In this document: piece after piece, positions 16,073 to 23,094 of the stretch
Numbering within the stretch: position 1 is the stretch's first letter
How the letters are laid out: the number at the start of each line of letters is the position of its first letter
Assembly (NCBI RefSeq): GCF_023715325.1
Contig: NZ_JAMBNX010000009.1
Location: forward strand, 62,001-126,000
DNA length: 64,000 nucleotides
Source: Agromyces mediolanus
GTDB taxonomy: Bacteria; Actinomycetota; Actinomycetes; Actinomycetales; Microbacteriaceae
Reading direction: 5' to 3'
Notes under the pieces: generated by a model
What the model was told of the DNA's origin: nothing
What the model saw: the letters and a program-made list of their open reading frames with translations, nothing else
Database searches by the model: none
Program-made: the position numbers and the translations under genes

Positions 16073-17044
16073 TCAGCGGGCGAGCCGCGCCTCGAGGGCA
16101 CGCCGCACCGCCGGCTCCAGGAAGGCGGCGTCGACGCTCGCCCGGTCGAGGGCGTCGAGCCCCGCGGCATCCCAGCCGAGCTGCTCGGCGAGCACCCGGC
16201 GTTCGGCCGCGAGGTCGGAGCCCGTCTGCATCGGGTTGTCGTCGCCGAGCACGAGCCGGACGCCCGCCCGGCGCATGGCGGCGCCCGGGTGATCGGCGAC
16301 GCGGTCGATCGCCCCGGTGAAGTGGTTCGAGGTGGGGCAGATCTCGACGACCACGCCCTGATCGGCCGCCCACCCGAGCAGCGCCGGATCGTCGACGAGG
16401 TGCGCGCCGTGCCCGATCCGGCTGACGCCGAGCCGGCGGACCGCGTCGGCCACCGCCTCGGCCTCGCCCGCCTCCGCGGCGTGGCAGGTCAGCCCGAGGC
16501 CCGCGGCGGCGGCCACCCGGAACGCCGGGGCGTGCACGTCGTGACGCGGGAAGCGCGACTCGTCGCCCGCGAGGTCGAAGCCGCAGACGACCTCGCCCGC
16601 GGCCGCCGCCGCGGCCCGCGCGACGGCGAGGTTCGTCGCCTCGTCATGATGGCGGAGCGCGGCGACCACGGCGCCGGACGGCATGCCGGACGCCGCGCTG
16701 CCCGCGGCCATCCCGCGGGCCACCGCCGCGACGACCTCGGCGAGGCCGCGGCCGTCGTCGGCGTGGGTCGCCGGTCCGAAGCGCAGCTCCAGGTAGTCCT
16801 GGCCGCCCGCCGCGGCATCCTCGACCGCCTCCCTGGCGATCCGCTCGATCGCGTCGAGCCGGCGGAAGAACGGATAGCTCGCGGCGACCTTCTCCAGGTA
16901 CGCCGTGAGATCCGCCGGCCCGTCGAGCCGGAGCGCCCGCGCCCAGCCGGCGGGCGGCTCCGGCACGCCGGCCCCCCGAGCGAGCTCGGCGGCCGTCTCC
17001 GGCCGCAGCCGCCCCTCGAGGTGGCTGTGCAGGTTGATCAGCAT
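16073..17044 (-). CDS. Adenosine deaminase-family amidohydrolase
   Basis: A 323-residue TIM-barrel deaminase converting adenosine (or a related aminopurine nucleoside) to inosine plus ammonia. Metal and catalytic motifs: H6 and H8 in INLHSHLEG, LTCHAAEAGEAEAV supplying the His-Glu pair, SRIGHGAHLVDD, and LGDDNPMQTGSDL with the metal-binding Asp. The family's HAGE tetrad reads HAAEAGE here, a local deviation that could alter specificity. ATG 17044 (MLINLHSH) begins 11 bases after the phosphorylase stop, so the two are cotranscribed. Together they would deaminate and phosphorolyse imported nucleosides. Confidence 0.88.
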   Translation of the reverse strand: MLINLHSHLEGRLRPETAAELARGAGVPEPPAGWARALRLDGPADLTAYLEKVAASYPFFRRLDAIERIAREAVEDAAAGGQDYLELRFGPATHADDGRGLAEVVAAVARGMAAGSAASGMPSGAVVAALRHHDEATNLAVARAAAAAAGEVVCGFDLAGDESRFPRHDVHAPAFRVAAAAGLGLTCHAAEAGEAEAVADAVRRLGVSRIGHGAHLVDDPALLGWAADQGVVVEICPTSNHFTGAIDRVADHPGAAMRRAGVRLVLGDDNPMQTGSDLAAERRVLAEQLGWDAAGLDALDRASVDAAFLEPAVRRALEARLAR

Positions 17045-17055
17045 CGGTCCGCGGC

Positions 17056-17844
17056 TCAGAGCTCGAGTCGCACGGCGGTCTCGAGCGCCGCCTCGATGCT
17101 GCGCATCCAGCCCTCCTTCAGGGCCTCCTTGACGCCCGAGTAGAGGCTCGTGCCGTCGTAGAGGTTGCTCGAGGTGGAGCAGATCATCCCGGCCCGCACG
17201 CCGCGCAGCCGCGCGACCACGAAGATCGCCGAGGCCTCCATCTCGACGTTCGTGACGCCGAGCTCGTGGAGCGTCGAGATCCACTCCGGAGTCTCCGCGT
17301 AGAAGGCGTCGTCGCTCACGCTGATGCCGGTGTGCACCTTCGCCCGCGTGCCCTCGGTGAGCTCCCGCGCGGTGCGGGCGAGCTCTGCGGTGATCGCGAG
17401 ATCGGGCACGGCCGGGTAGCCGGTCATCGCGTAGGCGGCGGTCGTGCCGTCGTTGCGGAGCGAGCCCTCGCTCACGAGCAGGTCGCCGGGCGCGATGCCC
17501 GCCTGCAGCCCCGCCGAGGAGCCGACCCGGATGAAGGAGGTCACCCCCACCCGGACGAGCTCCTCGACCGCGATCGCCGCCGAGGGGCAGCCCATGCCCG
17601 TCGAGGTCGCCGTGATCCGCCGGCCCTTGTAGTCGCCCGTCATCGTGAGGTGCTCGCGCTGGTGCGCGACCGTGCGCACATCGGTGAGGAACTCGGCGAT
17701 CATCGGCACCCGGAAGGGGTCGCCGGGCAGCAGCGCCACCGTCGAGACCTCGCCGGGCGCGACCCCGATGTGGTACTGGCGTTCGCCGATCCCGGCGCTG
17801 GCCTTGTCGACGGCGGTGGCGGAGGCGGAGGTGGTCGTGGTCAT
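17056..17844 (-). CDS. Nucleoside phosphorylase (uridine phosphorylase/PNP-I family)
   Basis: A 262-residue trimeric/hexameric-type nucleoside phosphorylase that splits ribonucleosides with phosphate to base plus ribose-1-phosphate in the cytoplasm. Motifs: VALLPGDPFRVPMIAEFL near residue 40, TSTGMGCPSAAIAVEELVRV near 80, FIRVGSSAGLQ near 105, and VTNVEMEASAIFVVARLRGV near 200, the ribose-binding MEx region. The pattern leans to Udp-like enzymes, but purine specificity cannot be excluded, and the adenosine-deaminase neighbour argues for purines. It lies between the BMP lipoprotein gene (61 bases upstream) and the deaminase, all on the minus strand. Confidence 0.88.
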   Translation of the reverse strand: MTTTTSASATAVDKASAGIGERQYHIGVAPGEVSTVALLPGDPFRVPMIAEFLTDVRTVAHQREHLTMTGDYKGRRITATSTGMGCPSAAIAVEELVRVGVTSFIRVGSSAGLQAGIAPGDLLVSEGSLRNDGTTAAYAMTGYPAVPDLAITAELARTARELTEGTRAKVHTGISVSDDAFYAETPEWISTLHELGVTNVEMEASAIFVVARLRGVRAGMICSTSSNLYDGTSLYSGVKEALKEGWMRSIEAALETAVRLEL

Positions 17845-17905
17845 CGTGGCGCGAGCCTTTCGTTCGGGTGCGTGGGAGTGCGGCGGAGCAGGGCGGATGG
17901 CCCGC

Positions 17906-19009
17906 TCAGGCCCTCGGCGAGGAGGGCGAGTCGACGACGAACTCGCCGGAGATGATCTGCTGGCGCAGCGCCTCGACCTCGTCGAGGAGTTCCGGGGCGA
18001 TCCGCGACTCCCAGTCGTGCGTCGGCGCGATCCCGACGCCCTCGTTCTCGAGCGTGCCGATGTACGGCGTACTGGAGAAGTCGCCGTCGGCCGCCGCGAG
18101 GGTGACCTCCTCGGCCGCGGTGGTGAGGTTCTTCAGCACCGAGGTCAGGTAGTACTGGCGGAACTTCGGCACGGCGTCGTAGACGTCGCCGTTCACGCCG
18201 ATGATGGCGAGGTCGGTGCCCCGCTCCTCGGCGACGGTGGCGCTCGCCTCGAACAGGCGCCCGGCGACGGGCATCACCACGTCTGCACCCTGGTCGAGCA
18301 GCCCCTCGGTGAGCGTGCGCGCCTTGATCTGGTCGTCGAAACCGCCGACGAAGAGGCCGTTCTGCGCCGCCTTGTCCCAGCCGAGCACCTTCACCTCGGT
18401 GCCGTGGGTCTCGTTGTAGTGGGCGACGCCGTCGGCGAAGCCGTCCATGAACACGGTGACCGAGGGGAACGGCATGCCGCCGTAGGTGCCGACCGCGCCC
18501 GTCTTCGTGACGCCCGCGGCGAGGTAGCCGGCGAGGGCCGCGGCCTGGGCGGTGTCGAAGAGCACGGGCTTCACGTTGTCGAGCGCGAGCGGCGCGCCCT
18601 CGGCGTCGGTGACGGTGCTGTCGATGAGGGCGAAGTCGACCTCGGGCGCCTGCTGCGCGGCATCCCGCGTGGCGTTCGCGAGGGCGAAGCCGACCGTGAC
18701 GATGAAGTCGCAGTCCTGCTCGACGAGGCCCTGGATGTTGCCGGCGTACTGGTCCTCGGTGTTCGAGTCGGCGGTGAGCACCTTCGTGCCGAGCTCGTCG
18801 GCGGCGGCCTTCACCCCCTCGTAGGTGAGCTGGTTGAAGTCCTTGTCGTCGAAGCCGGTGATGTCGGAGACGGCGCACGGGGTGAAGTCGCTCGCGGCGG
18901 CCGGGTCGTCGCTCGCCGCAGGGGCGGAGCCGCAGCCCGAGAGCAGCAGCGCGACGGCGCCGGCGGTCAGGCCGGTGGCGAGCAGGGGTCGGGGGAAGCT
19001 TCGCATCAT
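17906..19009 (-). CDS. BMP-family nucleoside-binding lipoprotein (Med/PnrA-like)
   Basis: A 367-residue basic membrane protein family lipoprotein. The signal peptide ends in LLLSGC with lipidated C26. The mature domain contains DITGFDDKDFNQLTYEGVKA, the family's FNQ..WEG-type nucleoside pocket, TVGFALANATRDAAQQ and VGTYGGMPFPSVTVFMDGFA. BMP proteins deliver purine nucleosides to an ABC importer; no ATPase or permease genes accompany it here. AAGGA precedes the ATG. The 5' leader holds a 6-bp hairpin (19037-19056) and a GTAT/ATAC palindrome. Context with phosphorylase and deaminase strongly supports nucleoside uptake. Confidence 0.9.
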   Translation of the reverse strand: MMRSFPRPLLATGLTAGAVALLLSGCGSAPAASDDPAAASDFTPCAVSDITGFDDKDFNQLTYEGVKAAADELGTKVLTADSNTEDQYAGNIQGLVEQDCDFIVTVGFALANATRDAAQQAPEVDFALIDSTVTDAEGAPLALDNVKPVLFDTAQAAALAGYLAAGVTKTGAVGTYGGMPFPSVTVFMDGFADGVAHYNETHGTEVKVLGWDKAAQNGLFVGGFDDQIKARTLTEGLLDQGADVVMPVAGRLFEASATVAEERGTDLAIIGVNGDVYDAVPKFRQYYLTSVLKNLTTAAEEVTLAAADGDFSSTPYIGTLENEGVGIAPTHDWESRIAPELLDEVEALRQQIISGEFVVDSPSSPRA

Positions 19010-19058
19010 GACGTCCTTGTCTGGGGGCGGAGGACGCGGGGCACTCGCTCCCCGCGCA

Positions 19059-19072
19059 GTATGATGTTATAC
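19059..19072. promoter_or_regulatory. Imperfect palindrome GTAT-N6-ATAC upstream of BMP gene
   Basis: On the plus strand GTATGATGTTATAC; on the minus strand it overlaps TATAAC and CATACT, either of which could be a -10. It resembles GntR/HutC-type operators (GT..TA..AC). It is the only AT-rich island in the upstream region, so promoter and operator probably coincide. Confidence 0.4.
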
Positions 19073-19147
19073 CTCTTGCCCGACGAAGGCAATGCCCCCT
19101 TCCGGCGGGGGCGGGCGGGGGCAGGCGGGCCGGGGGCGGCGCGAACG

Positions 19148-19188
19148 ACGGATGCCCCGTGCCGAACGAATCGGCACGGGGCATCCGT
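19148..19188 (-). terminator. rplJL distal terminator, 18-bp perfect stem
   Basis: 18 uninterrupted base pairs (19148-19165 with 19171-19188), 5-base loop, no U-tract. It is the second of two hairpins after rplL and also insulates the promoter of the BMP gene downstream. Confidence 0.75.
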
Positions 19189-19219
19189 GTACTGCAGCGA
19201 CGTTCGTCGCCTCAAGCCG

Positions 19220-19242
19220 GGTGCACTCGCAGGGAGTGCACC
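19220..19242 (-). terminator. rplJL proximal hairpin
   Basis: GGTGCACTC and its complement (19220-19228, 19234-19242) with a 5-base loop begin 4 bases after the rplL stop codon. Together with the 18-bp hairpin downstream it forms a tandem terminator. Confidence 0.65.
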
Positions 19243-19245
19243 GGA

Positions 19246-19638
19246 TTACTTGAGGGTGACGGTGGCGCCGGCCTCCTCGAGGGCGGCCTTGGCCTTCTCG
19301 GCGGTCTCCTTGTTGGCGCCCTCGAGGACGGCCTTCGGAGCACCGTCGACGACGGCCTTCGCCTCACCGAGGCCGAGCGAGGTGAGCTCGCGGACGACCT
19401 TGATGACCTGGATCTTCTTGTCGCCGGCGGCCTCGAGGACGACGTCGAACGAGTCCTTCTCCTCCTCGGCGGCGGCGTCGCCACCACCGGCGGCGGGCGC
19501 ACCGGCAGCCGCGACGGCGACCGGGGCGGCGGCGGTGACCTCGAAGGTCTCCTCGAACGCCTTGACGAACTCCGAGAGCTCGATGAGGGTGAGCTCCTTG
19601 AACGCCTCGAGCAGCTCTTCAGTCGAAAGCTTTGCCAT
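19246..19638 (-). CDS. rplL: 50S ribosomal protein L7/L12
   Basis: A 130-residue L7/L12 stalk protein. The N-terminal dimerisation helices ([20 protein letters not shown], residues 4-23) join an Ala/Gly/Pro/Glu-rich hinge (about 38-60) to the C-terminal factor-binding domain ([20 protein letters not shown], then [19 protein letters not shown]). It recruits translation GTPases to the ribosome. It lies 43 bases downstream of rplJ, and two hairpins follow its TAA stop. Confidence 0.98.
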   Translation of the reverse strand: MAKLSTEELLEAFKELTLIELSEFVKAFEETFEVTAAAPVAVAAAGAPAAGGGDAAAEEEKDSFDVVLEAAGDKKIQVIKVVRELTSLGLGEAKAVVDGAPKAVLEGANKETAEKAKAALEEAGATVTLK

Positions 19639-19681
19639 TTTTCTCTCCTTGTTGTGTACTCACCGCAGCGTGGCTCGCGCC

Positions 19682-20197
19682 TTACGCAGCGGACTCCTGC
19701 TTCTCGCGCAGCGCGTCGACCGTGCGGACGGCCTTCGACAGCGGCGCGTTGAACAGATATGCGGCTCCGAACAGCGAGGCCTTGAAGGCACCGGCGAGCT
19801 TCGCCAGCAGCACTTCGCGGGACTCGAGGTCGGCGAGCTTGCCTACCTCTTCGGCGGTCAGGGGCTTGCCATCGAAATAGCCGCCCTTGACCACGAGGAG
19901 GGGGTTCGCCTTGGCGAAGTCACGCAGCGACTTCGCGACGGCGACGGGGTCGCCGTGCACGAACGCGATCGCCGACGGGCCCGCGAGGGCGTCGTCGAAC
20001 GCCGAGATGCCGGCGTTGTTCGCGGCGATCTTGGTCAGCGTGTTCTTCACCACGGCGTAGCTCGCGTCCCCACTGATGGACTTGCGCAGCTCCTTGAGCT
20101 GAGCAACAGTGAGGCCGCGGTATTCGGTCAGCAGAACGGCGGTCGAGCTCTGGAACATCTCCTGGAGCTCGGCAACCGCGGCTTCCTTGTTCGCCAT
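19682..20197 (-). CDS. rplJ: 50S ribosomal protein L10
   Basis: A 171-residue L10, the base of the L7/L12 stalk. The rRNA-binding N-terminal domain covers about residues 1-130 ([33 protein letters not shown]) and the C-terminal helix that docks L7/L12 dimers ends the protein ([19 protein letters not shown]). ATG 20197 has AAGGAG with ideal spacing. A structured leader with a U-tract terminator lies at 20262-20405, so expression is probably set by attenuation and L10 autoregulation, as known for rplJL leaders. Confidence 0.98.
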   Translation of the reverse strand: MANKEAAVAELQEMFQSSTAVLLTEYRGLTVAQLKELRKSISGDASYAVVKNTLTKIAANNAGISAFDDALAGPSAIAFVHGDPVAVAKSLRDFAKANPLLVVKGGYFDGKPLTAEEVGKLADLESREVLLAKLAGAFKASLFGAAYLFNAPLSKAVRTVDALREKQESAA

Positions 20198-20261
20198 GGC
20201 CACTCCTTGTGTCTTCATCGCGCATCGCGGTGACGATGCACGGCCTGGGAGCGCCGGCATG

Positions 20262-20405
20262 AAAAAAGCTCCGGCGCAGACGCGCGGAGCTTCGGCCCGG
20301 AGAATTCCGGAGAGACTTCGTCACACCTGCGCGGGCCCCTTGCTCTCGCAAGAACTTCGGTCGAACCCTTCGGGCACGACTACCAGCGGTCTTTGGCTCG
20401 GATCA
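20262..20405 (-). promoter_or_regulatory. L10 (rplJ) leader RNA with intrinsic attenuator
   Basis: The minus strand contains GACCGCTGGTAGTCGTGC near the 5' end, GGGCCCGCGCAGGTGTGACG in the middle, and then GCTCCG..CGGAGC (20268-20290) followed by six U (20262-20267). This is the general layout of actinobacterial L10 leaders, where L10-L12 binding controls read-through. The U-tract makes it the only textbook rho-independent terminator in the window. The 5' boundary is approximate. Confidence 0.7.
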
Positions 20406-20462
20406 GCGTACCCGACCCCCCGCCATCCACCAAATCCCCTCCCCGCTCCCCCCTCCCCCTTT
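20406..20462. other. C-rich spacer between rplJ leader and repeat A
   Basis: A pyrimidine-rich run on the plus strand with no coding or motif signal beyond a likely rplJ promoter edge near 20400-20415. The rest of the large gap upstream of the efflux gene is the ~99-bp repeat, a GC-rich stretch (20561-20620) in which I see nothing, and the operator/promoter region. Confidence 0.4.
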
Positions 20463-20560
20463 ACACAACTCAGGAACATGTGGCGGTTATGCCGTCCGAG
20501 CCATCCGTCCACCCCCGGAACCACGCGGATGCCGATCCAATTCTTCCTGAGTTGCGTGAG
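20463..20560 (+). repeat. ~99-bp repeat element, copy A
   Basis: Begins ACACAACTCAGGAACAT and ends ATTCTTCCTGAGTTGCGTGAG; the termini are 11-base inverted repeats (CAACTCAGGAA / TTCCTGAGTTG). The reverse complement of 22966-23064 aligns end to end with it at roughly 80% identity without large gaps. The interior carries conserved blocks GTTATGC, CGAGCCATCCG and ACGCGGATGCCG. It encodes no plausible protein. The two copies bracket the efflux-MarR cassette in opposite orientation. Confidence 0.75.
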
Positions 20561-20638
20561 GGGGTGCGCAGGGCGGGGGGGCGCGCGGCGCAGGGCGGGG
20601 CGGGCGGATGGCGCGGGAATAGTTGACCAAGGTCGATA

Positions 20639-20682
20639 GTTGACGTACATCAACGACAGCGTTATCGTTGACGCACATCAAC
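20639..20682 (+). promoter_or_regulatory. Promoter with two MarR-type palindromes
   Basis: GTTGACGTACATCAAC (20639-20654) and GTTGACGCACATCAAC (20667-20682) differ at one base and are centred 28 bases apart. The -35 TTGACG (20640-20645) lies in the first and a -10-like TATCGT (20663-20668, 17-base spacer) abuts the second. Two repressor dimers would occlude the promoter; the downstream marR gene is the natural candidate. Confidence 0.65.
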
Positions 20683-20687
20683 TTTCT

Positions 20688-22433
20688 ATGAGGACTACTT
20701 CTTTGACGTCTCAGCTCACCGCCTCGACCACCGAGGCACCCCGCTCCCCCCGTGAGGTGTTCACCGCACTCTCCGGGCTCATCATGGGCATGTTCGTGGC
20801 CGTGCTCTCCGGCACGGTCGTCTCGACCTCGATGCCCGTCATCATCGCCGACCTCGGCGGCGACCAGTCGGCCTACACCTGGGTGATCACCGCGAGCCTG
20901 CTCGCGACCGCCGTCTCCACCCCGATCTGGGGCAAGCTCGCCGACCTCGTCGACCGCAAGATGCTGCTGCAGCTCGCGCTCGGCCTCTTCGTCGTGGGCA
21001 CGGCGATCGCCGGCTTCGCCCAGGACACCGCCATGCTCATCGCGGTGCGCGTCGTGCAGGGCCTCGGCGCCGGCGGTCTCATGTCGCTCGTCATGATCGC
21101 GGTCGCGCTCATCATCTCCCCGCGCGAGCGCGGCAAGTACATGGGCGTCGTCGGCGGCATCATGGCGCTCGCCACGATCGGCGGCCCGCTCCTCGGCGGC
21201 GTCATCACCGACGCCTTCGGCTGGCGCGCGAACTTCTTCATCGGCATCCCCTTCGCGATCGCCGCGATCATCATGATCCAGCGCACCCTGCACCTGCCGA
21301 AGCCGAACCGCGAACGCGTCCGCATCGACTACCTCGGCGCGGTGCTGCTCACCGTCGGCGTCTCGGTGCTCCTCATCTGGGTGTCCATGGGCGGCAGCCA
21401 GTTCGAGTGGGACTCGATGCAGAGCTACCTCATGATCGGCGGCGCGGTGCTCGCCATCCTCGCCTTCATCGTGACCGAGTTCTTCGTGCCCGAGCCGATC
21501 GTGCCGATGTCGCTGTTCCGCAACCGCACCTTCACCCTCTCCGTGATCGCCTCGATCTCGGTGGGCGTGGCGATGTTCGCGACGAGCGTCTTCCTCGCGC
21601 AGTACTTCCAGCTCGCCCGCGGCGCGACCCCGACCGAGTCGGGCCTCATGACGATCCCGATGATCGTCGGCCAGATGGGCGCCTCGATCGGCATCGGTCA
21701 GCTCGTCTCGCGCTTCGGCAAGTGGAAGGGCTGGATGCTGCTCGGCTCCGCGCTCATCATCGCGGGCGTGAGCCTCATATCGACGCTCCGCTACGACACC
21801 GACTTCCTCTGGGTCTCGGTGTACATGGTGATCCTCGGCGCCGGCCTCGGCATGGTCATGCAGAACCTCACGCTCATCGTGCAGAACGACACCCCGGCCT
21901 CGCAGCTCGGCGCCGCGAGCTCGAACGTGAACTTCTTCCGCTCGATCGCCGGCACCATCGGCGTGACGATCATGGGTTCGGTGCTCGCCAGCCAGGTGAC
22001 AACGCACATCACCGACGGGCTCGCGAAGTTCACCCCGTCCTCGGCCGACGAGGTCGCGGCGCTCAAGGGCCTCGCGTCCGGCAACGTGCCGAAGGTGGGC
22101 GAGCTCCCCGACGCCATCCGCGTGATCGTCGAGGGCGCCTACGGCCACGGCATCGCCGACGTGTTCATCATCGCCGTGCCGCTGGCCGTGCTGAGCCTCA
22201 TCGCGATCGCGTTCCTGCCGAACAAGCCGCTGTCGACGAAGAACGCCGCGCAGTCGCTGGCGGAGGAGGCCGAGGAGGTCGCCATCGACCTCGCCGAGGC
22301 CGAGACCGGCTCGCCGGTCACCGCGGCGGTCGCGATGAGCGAGGCGGATGCCTCCCGCGAGCCCCGCGCGCAGGCGGAGGCCGAGGCATCCGCCGCCGCT
22401 TCGGAGGACGAGCCGGCCCCGGCCCGCAAGTAG
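20688..22433 (+). CDS. MFS multidrug efflux pump, DHA2 (EmrB/QacA-like) 14-helix family
   Basis: A 581-residue drug:H+ antiporter. Fourteen hydrophobic segments are evident, with helix-1 region GLIMGMFVAVLSGTVVSTSM, motif A-like loop GKLADLVDRKML, and motif C-like GGIMALATIGGPLLGGVI. A roughly 80-residue Ala/Glu-rich soluble C-terminal tail is unusual for the family. The in-frame ATG at 20640 lies within the operator and is rejected. ATG 20688 (MRTTSLTSQL) is preferred, with TTG 20703 as alternative. It forms a two-gene unit with the marR-type gene that starts 1 base after its stop. Confidence 0.92.
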   Translation: MRTTSLTSQLTASTTEAPRSPREVFTALSGLIMGMFVAVLSGTVVSTSMPVIIADLGGDQSAYTWVITASLLATAVSTPIWGKLADLVDRKMLLQLALGLFVVGTAIAGFAQDTAMLIAVRVVQGLGAGGLMSLVMIAVALIISPRERGKYMGVVGGIMALATIGGPLLGGVITDAFGWRANFFIGIPFAIAAIIMIQRTLHLPKPNRERVRIDYLGAVLLTVGVSVLLIWVSMGGSQFEWDSMQSYLMIGGAVLAILAFIVTEFFVPEPIVPMSLFRNRTFTLSVIASISVGVAMFATSVFLAQYFQLARGATPTESGLMTIPMIVGQMGASIGIGQLVSRFGKWKGWMLLGSALIIAGVSLISTLRYDTDFLWVSVYMVILGAGLGMVMQNLTLIVQNDTPASQLGAASSNVNFFRSIAGTIGVTIMGSVLASQVTTHITDGLAKFTPSSADEVAALKGLASGNVPKVGELPDAIRVIVEGAYGHGIADVFIIAVPLAVLSLIAIAFLPNKPLSTKNAAQSLAEEAEEVAIDLAEAETGSPVTAAVAMSEADASREPRAQAEAEASAAASEDEPAPARK

Positions 22434-22434
22434 C

Positions 22435-22881
22435 ATGAGTGCCATGACCGAGTCCTCCGTCGACGAGGCGATCGCGCGCGTGGAAGACCAGCTCTCCGTC
22501 GTGTTCGGTCGCGCCCGCACCGTCTGGAAGGAGGCGGCGCAGCAGATCCACCCCGAGCTGAACCCGGCCGGCTACAAGCTGCTGTCGACCGTCGTGCGAC
22601 TCGGTTCGACGAACGCGCACGTGCTCGCGGAGCTGTTCGACATGGACAAGAGCGTCGTCAGCCGCCAGCTGCGGATGCTCGAGGAGGTGGGGCTCGTCGA
22701 GAGCCGCCCCGACGAGCGCGACGGCCGGGTGCGGGTGCTCATGCCGACGACGGAGGCCATCGAGCGGGTCACCGCGATGCGGGCGCGCAACCAGTCACGC
22801 CTGCACGCGGCGCTCCGCGAGCGGACGCCCGAGGAACTGCTGCTCTTCGCGGAGATGCTCGGCGTCATCGCCGACGCGTAG
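22435..22881 (+). CDS. MarR-family regulator of the DHA2 pump
   Basis: A 148-residue (145 from ATG 22444) winged-helix MarR protein. The recognition region VLAELFDMDKSVVSRQLRML is near residue 65, and the wing VESRPDERDGRVRVLMP follows. It starts 1 base after the pump stop, without a clear Shine-Dalgarno, so translation is probably coupled to the pump. Two matching palindromes in the promoter upstream of the pump suggest autoregulation. A 14-bp hairpin follows. Confidence 0.9.
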   Translation: MSAMTESSVDEAIARVEDQLSVVFGRARTVWKEAAQQIHPELNPAGYKLLSTVVRLGSTNAHVLAELFDMDKSVVSRQLRMLEEVGLVESRPDERDGRVRVLMPTTEAIERVTAMRARNQSRLHAALRERTPEELLLFAEMLGVIADA

Positions 22882-22901
22882 GCCCCGGTCGGCACTCGTT
22901 T

Positions 22902-22934
22902 CGAACGGCCCGCCCTTCCGGGGTGGGCCGTTCG
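22902..22934 (+). terminator. Hairpin terminator after the efflux-MarR operon
   Basis: A 14-bp stem with one G-U pair (22902-22915 with 22921-22934), 5-base loop, 20 bases after the marR stop; no U-tract. Confidence 0.65.
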
Positions 22935-22965
22935 GCGTCGCCGGGGGCTGGAACCGCCCGAGCAT

Positions 22966-23064
22966 CCTGAGACAACTCAGGAAGAATCGAACCGGCATCC
23001 GCGTCATCCTCGGCTTCGCCGGATGGCTCGCGCCGCATAACTGCCAGATGTTCCTGAGTTGTGT
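22966..23064 (-). repeat. ~99-bp repeat element, copy B (inverted)
   Basis: Reverse complement starts ACACAACTCAGGAACAT and ends ATTCTTCCTGAGTTGTCTCAGG, matching copy A along its whole length. It lies between the efflux-operon terminator and the stop of the convergent histidine kinase. The terminal inverted repeats are intact. No transposase is nearby. Confidence 0.75.
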
Positions 23065-23094
23065 GGGGGCGGGGGGCGGGGCGGGGGCGGGAGG

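Noticed and set aside
19073-19147. G-rich stretch upstream of the BMP gene as a quadruplex or small RNA
   Set aside because: Runs of G are irregular and expected in DNA of this composition; no independent support.
20463-20560. Short peptide frames across the ~99-bp repeats
   Set aside because: Frames differ between the two copies and substitutions do not respect codons; the element looks non-coding.
20640-20687. Upstream ATG of the DHA2 pump adding 16 residues
   Set aside because: It lies inside the operator/promoter (overlapping the -35) and would leave no leader; ATG 20688 is the plausible start.
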